Shown here piece after piece: positions 10,589 through 22,599 of a stretch of DNA of 64,000 bases. The translations under genes and the position numbers were made by a program. The stretch's first letter is position 1. Every line of letters starts with the position of its first letter. The stretch is from Phyllostachys edulis (taxonomy: Eukaryota; Streptophyta; Magnoliopsida; Poales; Poaceae): contig CM070548.1 of NCBI GenBank assembly GCA_036346405.1, positions 94,024,588-94,088,587 of the forward strand. Direction: 5' to 3'. The notes below the pieces were generated by a model that saw nothing but the letters and a program-made list of their open reading frames with translations, made no database searches and had not been told where the DNA came from.

Positions 10589-11372
10589 TTTTAGAACCGA
10601 TCTTACGTAAAGATTGTTTGATTCAGGGGGTCTCCTAGAATAGAATCACGCAGAGATATTGACACGGGTATTTTTATACAGGTTCAGGCCTTCTCCGGAG
10701 AGAATAACAACCCTACTCCTATGTGTGTATGGTATTGAGTGTGTTTCGTACAATCAGGAGAAAAGACTAAGGCTATTAGAGAAGATAATGTCTAATTGTC
10801 TTCCTGATTGCATGTTGTCTCCTCCGATCGCCCCCTTTCCCTCTCTGATCGCTGCCTTTATATAGTCGTGAAGGAATAGCCGTTTTCCCCTGGTGAAGAG
10901 GCGCCTTATAAAATCCAATAACGGGCGCATGTTTGCAGTAATCATCGGAGTGGTAACCCCTTCACGCCGCCTGGCGATTACTTGTCGAATAATGGGGTAT
11001 ATGCGTGCTATTACTTTCGTGAGTAACAACGTATCTTGATTGCTTGATTCCTTAATCAATTGGACCCACTCGTCAGAGGTTTTATTGATCATAAGGTAGT
11101 CGTGGTGACACAGGTAAGTAGAAGAGCTTACGACTATGAGGTAGTCGTAGAATAACTTATGACTAGATAGTGATCGTAGAAGAACTTACGACCATAAGGT
11201 AGTCGTAGCAAGACTTACGACTATGGGGGTGGTCGTAGAAGAACTTACGACCACCTGGTAGACTTCTCCCTTGTAAGTATAAAGGGTATACCTAGGGACC
11301 ATATGACATCATATATACCCATAATAAAAATTATAGATAAAAGATAAAATGAGGATTATTAGATCCTCGTCA
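10587..11372 (-). repeat. LTR of the same gypsy family in inverted orientation
   Basis: Reverse complement of the LTR at 517-1301, over its whole length and with the same termini (TGTTTTAGAA on the + strand at 10587, ending CCTCGTCA at 11372). Its downstream flank on the minus strand lacks the PBS. Its upstream flank lacks a polypurine tract. No target duplication is seen (CCGAC before, AGTAC after). It is therefore not a normal 3' LTR of the element to its left. Confidence 0.85.
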
Positions 11373-11819
11373 AGTACCACGTACACCAGGTGATACGCTA
11401 GTTCGGACTACGACAGCAGGTCCTAGTGCCCTGGAGGGAGCCGTTGCCGCCGAACTTCTATCGATATGTTAACGTTTTATTTTGCCATAGCCTTTGCCTT
11501 GCATACTCCACTCAAACGAGGGTCCGTTGCATCAGGGTCGTGGATGACCCCCCACAACACAAGGTCATGACGACCGACACATACCCCACCTAGCCGGACT
11601 CCACATTCCATCGTGCGGTACGTATTGAACGATCCATCTTTGTTATTTACTTCTCATGTTTTTTGTTTCTAACTTGTTATTTCTATTAAATAGCGACAGA
11701 GACTTAAGTCGGCATTTGAATTGATGACACGATCCTATTGTTCGATAACTAAATAGGACATACGTCATCACATAGCTGTGTGACAAATCACAATGATAGT
11801 AAGTAGAACATTCGTCACA
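11373..11819. other. Unassigned intergenic DNA
   Basis: I see no coding frame, RNA gene or clear repeat boundary between the inverted LTR and the MULE remnant. Confidence 0.4.
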
Positions 11820-13110
11820 ACATATTTCAAAAAGATAAATCAACCTCGTGGCCACCACCTCCACATCTGCCATGTCAACCTCCACGGTGCCCGCCTCGAG
11901 TGGGGCGGTCGAATGAGGTCCCCGCGACGCCATCTAGACCGTCGGCCTCTCCTTCATGTTCTTCATTTCTCGCATGGCAATACTTGAAGGTATGCACAGA
12001 CTCTCTACAAATAGAACACTTCTTCGTTCGACGTCTGGCTTCTGCTTTGTCTGTGTCATTCCTAATATGTCGTCTTTGTCGTCGGCCAACCGTTCCCTTC
12101 AGCCTATCAATATCGGTGGCCCAGATCAGCTCCTTCTAGGTAGGATGGCTAGTGAAATAGCCAACCACGTTGTAACCATACAGCTCTGCAGTCTAGGTTA
12201 GCATCACATCTTCCTTGGTGAAATATTCAGAGAGGTACTGGCTGGGATGTTGCACCACCATCGAACATGCGGCCATCACGTGTGAGCATGGCCTATGCGG
12301 AAGAAGTGACTTGTTGCGAGTGCATATGCAACAAGTGCTGCGAAGCGTGCATTCGTGGATGATCCTCTCACGGTACGTCCTACGGCGTCCTTTCTTCCTG
12401 CAAAGTACCTCGAAGCGAAGCTCCCTTGTGTTCATCTTGAATGCCCTGTGCACCTCATCCTTCTTGCTCTTTTCCTCCATTAACTTGGTGATCACGACGA
12501 GGTACAGTACTCTGTCATTTGCCTTGGAGAGCGAAGCGATGTTGCTTCAGTCAAAAAGTACTTTGTGGTGTCACGCAGAATTGCCTTCATAATACCAACC
12601 AAAGGGAGACACCTCGCGACGTGCATGATCCAATTGCACACCTCAGCTAGATTTGTTATCATGACACCATACCGAGCACCATCCGTGTTGTGTAGAATGA
12701 CCACTTCACCTGACGATCGTGCTCGATCCATTCCGAGAAGTATTTCACCAACCTGCCGGTCTTCCTCGTCAAATTGGGACCATCTATAGGTAACTCGGGC
12801 AATGGCTCGGGGGAGATTTTCAGTGCTTGTGGTGGGCTTCTTCGCTTCCGCCCTTATGCACGTCCTCGTCTACTCGTCCAAAGTTTTCCAAAGTGCGTCA
12901 AACTTGCTTTGTTGATTCTGGTTGCACAACCGCTTGAAAATATTCATCAAGTATTTGTTGTGAAATTGCTTGTAAAAGTTTGCACCCAAGTGCCTCATAC
13001 ACCCCAAGTGCCTCATGCACCACCTCCTTTGCAGATCCACCCATGGAAGTGGCTTGTGTTCCCCTTGCTGTAGCTGAGTTGTTGCACTCAGCTGACCCAT
13101 ATGACAATCA
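11820..13110 (-). pseudogene. Mutator-like (MULE) transposase, C-terminal two thirds, decayed
   Basis: DNA transposase remnant read from high to low coordinates. About 13080-12870 encodes RWCMRHLG (duplicated) and ANFYKQFHNKYLMNIFKRLC, the end of the MULE catalytic region. About 12731-12570 encodes ARYGVMITNLAEVCNWIMH and a LPLVGIMKAILRDTTKYF block. About 12340-12260 encodes a SWIM-type zinc finger (C-I-C ... RPCSHVMAAC). 12023-11976 encodes a perfect CX2CX4HX4C knuckle (CSICRESVHTFKYC). Frameshifts join the blocks and the N-terminus is missing. No terminal inverted repeats were found. Confidence 0.8.
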
Positions 13111-14228
13111 TGTATGAGGCATACGTTAGGATATTACACTGTGAAATCCTAACGTTTCTCAAACATAACCACCCCACATCTATAGAAGTCCATCCAACCA
13201 ACTAAACTCGGCCCTTCTCTTCTCATCTACTTAATGTCGTAGGATTTTCCGTTAAAGTGGCGTCAAGTTCATGGGTTTCGTGGCATACTTGCAAGTTGTG
13301 AAGAACTTGTTCTCGGAATCGATTTCTTTTGTTCGGGACTAAGCGAAGAGTGAGTTTCGGAGATGCGGGTGAGGTCAATGGAGTCAAGCATGGCGCAAAT
13401 GGGTGGATCAAGCGGCCGCGGGGGGGTTGCAAGTGCCATGGTGGTTTCGGTGGGAGCCGGATGGGAGAGACTTCTTGACATGATGAGATCCGTTGGATCA
13501 ACCTACACGTGGCGAAGCATGGAGATGCTTCACGAGGGACTCGGTCTTTGCAAAAAGATCGAGAAGTGGTATTTTGGTAATTTTATCAAATACCGCCTTG
13601 GTGACCTTTTGCCAACCCGCGGCGCAAGACGGCGCATGATGAAGCGGATTAGGTCAAGAGGAGATGAAGACGGACGCTTTAAAATACATGCGTGTGTGCA
13701 TTTGTGTGTGGGCCTTAAGGGGAGCCCATTATGGTTAAAATATTCATCAAGTATTTGCTTGGTTTCTTACCTTGTGAAATTGCTTGTCCGACTGAGGTTA
13801 GTATGCACTTTTGCCGAGGTCGATCCGACGTGGTCGATCGCACTTTTTACTGGTCGGTCTGGCACGATGTTAATCTGCACTTTACTGGTCGATCCCCCAC
13901 TGGATTAGGGTTTGTGTTTCTCTGTTTTGGTCTAAAGTTTGCATTTTCAAGCAGAAAAAGATTGTAACATGTCACGCCACACACAACCACCTTTTTTATA
14001 AGTACCTTTTTAGCATGAAATGACCACACTCTGTCACACCACCTTTTTAAACTAAAAGACCACACCTGTCACGCCACACACGGCACCTTTTCGAATAAAA
14101 TGACAACGCCTTTGCGATCTCATACACCCCAAGTGCAAAACAGAGAGGAAGGAGAGAGAAGAGAATGATCTAGAGAAGAACATGTTGGGCTATGCGAAGA
14201 TCATAGGAAAGCGCAAGTGGCTTGCTGG
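13111..14228 (+). repeat. Copia LTR fragment plus duplicated MULE-derived DNA
   Basis: 13262-13745 is clearly related to 17438-17740 inside the SIRE-like LTR. Shared stretches include GTCAAGTTCATGGGTTTC, GAAGCGGATTAGGTCA and GGAGCCCATTA. 13738-13789 and about 14115-14135 repeat stretches of the MULE remnant (AATATTCATCAAGTATTTG; CATACACCCCAAGTGC). The open frame 13363-13908 lies over the LTR fragment and has no recognisable protein signature, so I do not call a gene. Confidence 0.5.
13968..14105. repeat. Diverged tandem repeat, about 50-bp unit
   Basis: Three units each contain a TGTCACGCCACACAC-like core followed by ACCACCTTTTT and an AAATGACCACA-like end. Confidence 0.6.
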
Positions 14229-15825
14229 TGAAAGCATCTAGGCCTCTAAAGATTATTTTGGTAATTAATGACAATATGTGAATATGGGACTAACATATCT
14301 ATTGAGTGCTTACAAGGTTTAGTCCCAGTGATGATTACAACAACCTCGAGATGCATGCTAAAGGTCAGCATGAAGATCAATATGGTTCAAAGACAAGGTA
14401 CAAGTAGTCTAGGATCCTTTTTGTATTTACCGGTCTTAGGAGAAAAGGATGGAAGACCGGATTTTAGGTTAAATGCCGTACTATTAAGAGGGATCATGAC
14501 TAGTAGCTTGATAGCATGTTCTTGTGTCTTTTGGATTAATCTAGGATCATGCATGCACTTAGAGTTTGTTTTGAAAGCCAACTATGCATTTCTCAGCAAA
14601 TAGTACCGACGTTTACTTAGCGGTACTACCTCACAGCAGTATGACCGGGAAAGTGGAGCGATACTACCACAACCCGGTCTGACCGAAGATAAGTTGGCGG
14701 TACGTGTTTCAGAGAGTGACACCTTTTTGGAGCATGTTTGCTCCCTTGAGAAGCAGTAGTACCAGAGTTCTTTTTGCGGAACTACCATATCACGGTATGA
14801 CCGTAAATCTTGAGCGAAACTATGACGGTCTTCCAGAAGCAGGTTAGCGATCGTTATTTCCAATCAAGGCTGTTTTGGACCTCAAAAGCGATCGTGCATC
14901 GCTCCTGAAATCGGAAGCAAAAGCGGAACTACTGCGTGATCAATGGCGATATCTGCTCTGCATTTTCAATAGCTAGATCGAGGCATTAATTGCGCTGCGC
15001 TAGCCGTTACTATGCGATTGGAGGTAGTGCGGTAGTCTTGGCCATTGAGCAACGATACTACGCTTGTCTTTGAAAAAAGTTCAGTTTGTACCTCCATGAT
15101 GTCGTATTTGTTTGTGGGGTATAAATACCCTCCAGGCTCAAGGACGAAGAAGAGACTTTATTTAACATCATTGAGCTAAGAGCATTCTCTTTACACCTCA
15201 TATATACCTGTTGCATTCATTGTGAGGTGGTTAAGAAAAATTCAAGTGTATTCATTCTAGATTGATCCTTAGCACTTGATTGTCGTCAAGCGAAGATTGT
15301 GATTCTTTACTCTTGGTGTTTTGCCAACACCTAGATGGCTTGCGAGGAGTTCGCTATGATGATCTCATCAAGGAGATTGTGAAGTGGCCCGGCGCCAAAT
15401 TGTGAGTTGTTCGGTGTTCGCCGTCTCCGGAGTGGAGGAAGAACAACCACTAGTGAAATCGAAGAGTAAGGCTTAATTTGTGGAGCCGGTCCAAGTTGCT
15501 TGGGCTTTCCTCAACATGGACTAGTGAAGACCAGCAAGTCTTCGATACCACAGGAAAACATAGCGAGTCATCATTTGGTTATTTCTTTGCCTCTACTTTC
15601 CGCATTTATATTTCTAGCAATTGTGATTGTCTTATTTAGTTGTGCTAGAAATATCTTTGTAGAGACTTGTCTTGTGGTGCCTTAGCCTTAGTAAAATTGA
15701 GTAGGTCTTGAATTGCAATATAAATCTTGCTTAGCTCTAAAATTATATGAATTAATTTTAGAAAGTAAGAACATTTTTAGAACCTCCTATTCACCCCCCT
15801 CTAGTCGACTATCCTTGATCCTACA
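14229..15825 (+). mobile_element. Solo LTR of a Ty1/copia element
   Basis: It starts TGAAAGCATCTAGGCC and ends TTGATCCTACA, giving TG...CA and 1597 bp. Flanks are GCTGG (14224-14228) and GTTGG (15826-15830), a 5-bp target duplication with one mismatch. TATAAATA lies at 15120-15127. The phrase CACCCCCCTCTAGTCG near the 3' end is shared with the LTR ending at 18630, so they are related families. No internal region is attached, so it probably arose by LTR-LTR recombination. Confidence 0.75.
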
Positions 15826-16304
15826 GTTGGGAAGACGAAAACCTACCCGAATTGTTCGATGAAGGATGTGCATGTACCACCAGAATTTCCACATACTTTG
15901 TCTTGGCTAACAGGAAAAACGGCTTGGATCATTCAATCCATACACCCGAAGATCGGGGCCCGGGCGCACTACACGTGCAGAGATATCTGCATAAGAGAAT
16001 ATCACACACACATCGATTTTTCATATTTTACGTTGCATTCCACATATCGCTAACTTTATTCGTGCATAATGGCAGCCGGAGGAGAATTGCTTCTTCTTCC
16101 AATGAATTGACGACCCAGACATGTATGATAGAGCATTCATCGAGCATAAGTACATGTTCAACTAGGCGGTACGACCTGAGGTCTTCACCTGCTAGAAACC
16201 TTACATACCCGACCCCATTAAAAAGGCACCGGTGGAGCCCAAGAAACGGGTGGTGGTGGATGACCCCCGAACAGCACGCAGAGGAGGATCGGGCCATGCG
16301 CGCG
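15826..16304. other. Unassigned DNA between two LTRs
   Basis: An open frame of 158 codons (15852-16328) exists but shows no motif or codon pattern I recognise. I see no other feature. Confidence 0.3.
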
Positions 16305-16919
16305 TGTAAGATCGAGGAGGCCGACTAGAGGAGGGTGAATAGTCGTTTCTAAAAATCTCTAAGGCTAAAACCGATTTCTAATGCGAAAGCTAAAGACAAT
16401 TCAGTTTTGCACAATTAAAACCTAAATCAACTAGTTTTGAATAAGTGCACTAACAATCTAAGACTATTGATAATGATAGAAAATATACAAATGCATGTAA
16501 GCAATTTAGTTCTATAAGTGTAAATTGCAATAGAGTAAAGCTCAAGAAAGTAAACCACAATGACACAATAATATTTTACCATGGTGTTCGGAGACTTGAC
16601 GGTCTCCCCTAATCCACGTTGAGGTAGGCACAACCACGTTGTACCGACTCCTCAATTGAGCCAACACCTCCGAGGTAAGTTCAACCAAATTAGACCGGTT
16701 CATAACTCGAACCAACACCTCGATCCACTCGGAGTTGCTCTTCCTCCACTCACAAGTCGGAGACGCTCACTTCAACGAATCAAGTGTCTAAGCTCAATGG
16801 ATACACAATCCACTACCTAATGCAACACATGCACTTAAGATCTGCTCTCTAAGCTCACTAAGTGCAACACATGCACATAAGAGATGAGAGGGCTTTCTCT
16901 TTGTTCAAGGGAATGGGAA
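16305..16919 (-). repeat. Copia LTR in minus orientation, 3' part
   Basis: It begins TGTAAGATCGAGG, which reads on the minus strand as an LTR end with the CTATTCACCCTCCTCTAG signature of copia LTRs. It is cut at 16919 by the SIRE-like element, and sequence with the look of its other half resumes at 26346. Confidence 0.65.
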
Positions 16920-18630
16920 TGTGTGGATATCATGGGGATATGCCTGAGATCTTAGGATGATGTTACAATTGGCAATGTCGTTGACGGTTTGTCGAATCAC
17001 GTGTTTTCGGCAAAGTTTGATTCTGTCGAGCTTGGCGGTCGGGCCAACCATGGTGGCGGTCGGGCCGAGCCATGCTGACTTGGTTTCTCTGAAATGGTCC
17101 TTGGTCGGGCCAAGCAAGTGGGGCGGTCGGCCGGCTTACTTGAGTGGTCGACCGGCCATTGTAATCCTTTGTGGATTTTGAAGGTGGGCCAAAAATAGAA
17201 GGTGTAGGCAAGTGAGAAGGTGCTTCGCACTTGGTCTCATAATTTTGGAGATTCGGGCAAAAGTTCTATTGGTTTGAAAATTCGGTATGTTTTGGTTTTC
17301 GGGATGGATTTTTGGTTAAGTCATGGTGGCGGTCGACCGCCTTTGGTGGCGATCGGCCCTGAATCGGGCGACCGCCAAGGTGGCGGTCGACCTTTTGATG
17401 TGTTTCGTCGTCGCCGTGGCGGCGATGGTTGCTGTTAGGTCAAGTTCATGGGTTTCATGGCATATGTGTTGCATGATGCATGTTTTGACTAACGTGGGTC
17501 AAGTTGTGAAGAACTTGTTCCGGATTCGTTTGTTTGTCTATTGTGTCGCGAGGTTGCTTGGTGGTCAACGACGGTCAGCGGCGAGGATGATCGGGACTAG
17601 GCTTGGAGAGCCGAGGTCGAGCGAAGATGGTGCAAGGTGAAGCGGATTAGGTCACGAGATGAAGGCGGCGCTTTAAAAGCGCGTGCGTATGTGTCCCGTT
17701 TGTTTTGGGCCTTAACGGGAGCCCATTAGGGTTACTCTTCTAGAAGGTCTAAGTCTCCACTATAAATAGAGGAGGGAGGTGGCTGCACCCCCTCAACTCT
17801 TTCATTATGTTTGAAACCCTAGTTTTGCTTAGGGAGAGGATTAGTGGAGATTAGGGTTCTAGAGAGTTGGATTTGATTTCGTGCTCATGTATTGAGTCTT
17901 TGTCCTCCATTGATGGAGTGGCTGTAAACTAATACCATATCAAATCAATCCAAAGAGATTTCTCTCAAGATGAATCTATTCTCTCTTTTTCTCTCTATTT
18001 GGTGATTTGGGGTCTTTCTTTGATCCGCGAGTTTTTACTTGGTTTCTTGCCGTGATCTAACTTGCTGTGACATGTGGGAACCCATCTAGGATCATCTTGA
18101 TCATCAATCACCCACGAGCAAGTCTCTAGATCATATTTTGCATTTGGCTCGGTTTTTGTACCTCCTTCGCTCAAACTGAAAAAGATGGGAACTTTGGCAT
18201 GGATCTCTGAAATCTTTGATTGGAATAGGTTCCTAATATCTTTAGGAAGGTGTGGTTCAAATTTCGTGAAGTTTGGCCTTACGGATCAAAAGTTAGGTCG
18301 TTTTTCGTTTCGGATTATCGGGCTGATTTTTCTGTTCACCGTCAGGAGCGGTCAGACCGCCCATTCCAGAGGTCAGACCGCTAGGCAAACCGGTCAGACC
18401 GCCCCTGTGAGAGGTCAGACCGCCCAACACTTTGAGATTTGAGTTTTTGGTTGTTTTTGGGTGTTTTGCTTTGGGGTTTGATTGGATTCAATACTAGTCT
18501 TTCATTTGTCTTGGTATATTGATCTTCATAGCTTCCATAGCTATTGGAGTGACATTTGTGTTGAATCCAACTTTTGTGAAAAAGTGGCGTGCTCCTATTC
18601 ACCCCCTCTAGTCGCCTTTTCGGTCCAACA
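16920..18630 (+). repeat. 5' LTR of the SIRE-like copia element
   Basis: It starts TGTGGATATCATGGGGAT and ends TCGGTCCAACA; length is 1711 bp. The first about 520 bp recur at 25828-26345. Two short motif clusters are evident: GGCGGTCGACCG-like repeats (17030-17400) and GGTCAGACCGC repeats (18350-18425). A TATA box TATAAATAG lies at 17761-17769. Confidence 0.8.
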
Positions 18631-18632
18631 AG

Positions 18633-18644
18633 TGGTATCGAGCC
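18633..18644 (+). other. Primer-binding site of the SIRE-like element
   Basis: TGGTATCGAGCC lies 2 bp after the LTR. It resembles TGGTATCAGAGCC, the complement of the initiator tRNA-Met 3' end used by most copia elements, with one base lost. Confidence 0.7.
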
Positions 18645-18686
18645 GGTTAGTTCAATCTTGATCTTAACAGGTCCTTCGAACTGGCG

Positions 18687-20850
18687 ATGGAAAAGTACTC
18701 GACCAAGCCGCATATCTTTGATGGGCTCGACTATGCCTATTGGAAGAATCGTATGCGAGTTTTCCTTGAGAGCGAAGGACAAGCTATATGGGAGGTTGTT
18801 CGAGCCGCTTGCTTTTGCCCGGTTGCTACGTAAACAAAGAAACCCTTTGGCTAACAACAACAAGGCAAAGAACCTTCTATATGTTGGGCTTGGTAGGCAA
18901 GAATGCGATAGGATTTGCCATCTTGCATCAAGACATGAGATTTGGCACACCCTCGAAACTTACCATGAGGGTTCGTCCCGGATCAAGCAAGTCGTCGATG
19001 TCTACAAGCGAAAGTACAACAAATTCGAGATGCGTCCTAGTGAGAGCATCGATGGCGTCTTTACTGCTTTTAACAAGGTGATCAATCGGATGAAAGTTTG
19101 TTGACATTGAGTACTCTCAACGAGAATGCCACCCACCTCTTGGCTGCAATCAACACCAAGGAGTGGGAGATGAAGGCAACTACCATAGAGGAGAATGTCG
19201 ATCTCTCTAATCTCACTTTGGAGCTGCTTTATAGCAAGCTAAAACTCATGAGATCAAGAGGCGGTAATCCTAAGAAGGATAACATGGCTTTGGTGGTGAT
19301 CCTCTCAAAGGACTCTGATGGTTCTTCCGAGTCTTCTTACGGTTTTTCTCTTGCGTGTTTATCTCGCTATTCAAGAAGAAGAGTTTGAGAGTTTTCCGAG
19401 GTGATTTAGCTCTTTTAGCCAAGAAAGTCACACGGGCATATAACAATGTCAAAAAGCAGAAGAGAGGTGACCTGTGACATGCTATGAGTGTGGAGAGCTA
19501 TATCACATCCAGCCAATCGCCCTAAGCTGAAAGGTAAGGGCAACCATAAGAATTTGAAGCTTGCTGGAAGAAGCCTAAAGGGGCAAGCCCAAGTATGATC
19601 TTTATCAAGCTCATGAAGGTCGCTCACCGAGTCCTTGCCGCTTTGGAGATCAATCCATGAGCGATGTGGACTCAGAGCGAGGAGGACAAGGAAGAGGAGA
19701 TTCCTCAAGACAAGAAGGGGAAGGCCAAGGACTTCACCGGCATGTGCTTCATGGCCGACTCCATCGATGCCGATGACAATGATGAGGTACTTCCATCCTA
19801 TGATGTCCTTTCTGCTAGATGTGACAACATGTATGAGCAATTGCTTAGTCAAGATAAGGCTTTAAAGTTCACCATGGCTAGGAACAAGGATCTAGAATCA
19901 CAAGTCGAGAATTTGACATTAGAGATTGTGAATGCTAAGAGTCTAGATGTTGATGAATGTTCATCCTGCCATGCTTTGCACTCCGAACTGTCTAAACTGC
20001 AATCTGCTCATGATATTGCTTTGCATCAACTTGAAAATGCTAGAACTGAGCTAATTGATGTTAAATCTGCTCCATGTGAAAAATGATTAGAGTCTAGCAA
20101 GTTGGATACTTACGGTAATGTGAAATCTAGCTTTTGCTCTTTACGCTTAGAACGCGAACATGAAGTTAAGGATATTCTAGAAGCGTTAGAGCTAAATTTA
20201 TAAGCTTTAGGACACAATTGATTCTACATCTTGTGCCTCTTGTCTGCCTATAAGTTTGAAGTTGCTCATCTTAAGGAGAAACATGCTAGAGCCATTAAGG
20301 GCAAGACTTGTGAATCATGTGCTAATATTGAGAAAGAGAATGCATATCTCAAGGATACTTTAGAAAGATTCTCTAATGGTGAAAAACAGTTAAACATGAT
20401 TCTAGATAAATCTAAAACTCCTTTTAAGAAGTAAGGTTTAGGATACAACTCGCCAGACATGTCCAAGCCTAATGTCATTGAGGTCTTGGAAAATGGCTTA
20501 GTTGAATTTAAACCCAACACCGCAAAAAGCTGTTTTTAAATCTGCAGGGTTTGTCCAACCTTCTTTTAAGCAAAAGGTGCTTCTCCCAGTGGTACAAAAT
20601 ACCATTGCACCTATTGCAAGAAGAGTGGACATTTTGTTGAGTTCTGTTGGCGTAGGTTGAAGAAAGCTAAGAAAAATATTGCTAGAATGTCATCTAATCA
20701 ACCTAGAGCTTTTATGAGACATGGTCACATACAAAAGAAGAACCCCAGTCTAGGATTTGTTGCACATGCTCATCACCATGTTCCTAGACAAGATACATCT
20801 CATGTTCGTGTTACCATTGCTCATAATAGAACTGCGAATAATGTCTAGGA
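18687..20850 (+). pseudogene. gag of the SIRE-like copia element (broken)
   Basis: The ATG at 18687 opens MEKYSTKPHIFDGLDYAYWK, the usual copia gag start, but TAA stops it at 18831. Later frames carry HTLETYHEGSSRIKQ and NKFEMRPSESIDGVFTAF (about 18950-19080). A damaged zinc knuckle (TCYECGELYHIQ, histidine/cysteine end lost) lies at about 19475. A long coiled-coil region follows (19664-20086 and 20231-20434, with heptad-rich NKDLESQVENLTLEI). A good CX2CX4HX4C knuckle (CTYCKKSGHFVEFC) lies at about 20605-20650. Two knuckle regions and the coiled-coil extension fit SIRE-type gag. Confidence 0.75.
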
Positions 20851-20939
20851 TAACACATCTGCTTTGCATACTACTCATGACGCGTGTGTCTCGATCTTGG
20901 GTTCCCAAGTCGCTTTTAACTAACCCTAGTATTGAGACA

Positions 20940-21480
20940 TATCGCTCTTTTGTTCCTTGATTTTCGGGATTGGGCGGAAGGGGAAGAACACATGGTTAAA
21001 TCGACTCAGGGTGTTCACGCCACATGACCGGAGATTCAAGATGGTTCACCTCCTTCACGCGATCAACGGTGATGACTTCATCACCTTTGGAGATGATACA
21101 CAAGGGCGCATTGAAGGAACTGGAATGATTAGGGTGAACGACAAGTTCATTCTCAAGGACGTCGCGCTTGTGTCTAAGTTAAGGTACAATCTCCTTTCTA
21201 TCTCACAGCTTCTTGATGATGGTTATGAGACTCGTTTTAAGAAGAATGCTTGTCGTGTGCTTGATTCTTTTGGTGAGCTTGTTTTGGGATTTCTAGAGTT
21301 GGTAGAATTTTTGAGTGATTTTTGGAATCTCTTGGGATCCCTTAAGTGTAATTGCTTTTTCTTCTGATATCGGCTTTGGCACCGACGGTTGGGGCACATT
21401 GGTTTTGATCATCGACACGAGTTAGCGGTCTTGATCTCATGAGAGGTTTGCCTAAACTCAAAGTCGTCAAGGATCTTTGT
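20940..21480 (+). pseudogene. Protease and pre-integrase region of the SIRE-like element
   Basis: In one frame around 20985-21040 the residues DSGCSRHMTGD give the copia aspartic protease active site (DSG). Frame 20957-21367 then carries ITFGDDTQGRIEGTG, KFILKDVALVSKLRYNLLSI and SQLLDDGYETRF, the pre-integrase block. Frameshifts separate the two. Confidence 0.75.
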
Positions 21481-22260
21481 AGATGCGCATACAGTAGGCA
21501 TGGCAAGCAAGTTGCCGCCTCACACCCGTCATTGACTATGGTTATGGTGACGGACCGGGACGGTTGCTTCATATGGATCTTGTTGGTCTGCTAGGGTTGA
21601 TCGATCGGTGGCAATTGGTACATCCTTGTCATAGTCGATGATTTTTCGAGATATTCTTGGGTGTTCTTTCTTGCTTGAAGGATGAGGCTTTTGATCATTT
21701 TCATGACCTTGTTCTTCGTTTGGCTTCGAACTTCTGGTGCCTTGAAAGCGATCCATGATGACAATGGCACGGAGTTCAAGAATGCTTCTTTGCCTCTTTT
21801 GTCTTTGCCGAAGCGTATTGAGCATCAGTTCTCTTCTCCACACGTCCCTCAACAAAATGGTGTTGTGGAAAGGAAGAACGAGGACTCTAGTCGAGATGGC
21901 TAGAACGATCTTTGGATGAGTATAGCACACCGAGGAGGTTTTGGGCGAAGCTATTGCTCTGACTTGCCATATTTCAAACCGTGTCTTTTTGAGACCGTCT
22001 TTGGGCAAGACTTCATATGAGTCTGCGTTTTGGTAGAAAACCCTGTCTCTCACTTTCGAGTCTTTGGATCGAAGTGCTTTATTCTCAAGACAGGAACCTA
22101 GATAAATTTGAATCAAGGACTTGTGATGGTTTATTTCGGGTTATCTGCTCATTCGAGGGTTTTCGGGTTTTAATGTTGAAACTAACATTGTCGAGGAGAC
22201 ATGCAATGTCACTTTTGATGAGACTAGCCACAGAGCTAGATCCAGATGTTTGGTGACTTA
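21390..22260 (+). pseudogene. Integrase of the SIRE-like element
   Basis: Weak matches to the zinc-binding region (GHIGFDH) occur near 21400. The core end is clear at 21745-21880: DDNGTEFKNA followed by FSSPHVPQQNGVVERKN, with the second Asp and Glu of the catalytic triad. Many stops and indels occur, for example after DLCRCAYS and in the DDF region near 21640. Confidence 0.75.
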
Positions 22261-22599
22261 CGGTGACAGAGAGCATTTTTGTTGAAAAAGATGAGGATGA
22301 ACTTGATACTACTCCTCCACTGTTCTTGATGTTCTGTCCTGCGGCCCAAGCTCTGAACCCATAACGATCGCTTCACCTCCAATTGAGGCTCCTCTTTGTT
22401 TCTTCGTCGTCAAGATACTGCGGAGGTCGAGGAGACACTATCTCCCCAGCGTTCCTTTGCACATTCGAAGCAACACCCTCCGGATCAGATGATTGGTAAT
22501 CTCCATGAGCGAGTCACTCGCTCCAGGTATCATGATCCAAGTCTTTTCTCTCACTCTGCATTTGTAGCTTCTTTTGAACCCAAAGATATATCACATGCT

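Noticed and set aside
12215..12592. 125-codon plus-strand ORF
   Set aside because: It is antisense to the MULE transposase, whose SWIM finger is clear on the minus strand.
13363..13908. 181-codon plus-strand ORF as a gene
   Set aside because: It overlaps DNA related to a copia LTR and shows no protein motif.
18381..18950. 189-codon minus-strand ORF
   Set aside because: It spans the LTR/gag junction of the SIRE-like element antisense to gag, and has no motif.
21529..22116. 195-codon minus-strand ORF
   Set aside because: It is antisense to the copia integrase core seen on the + strand.
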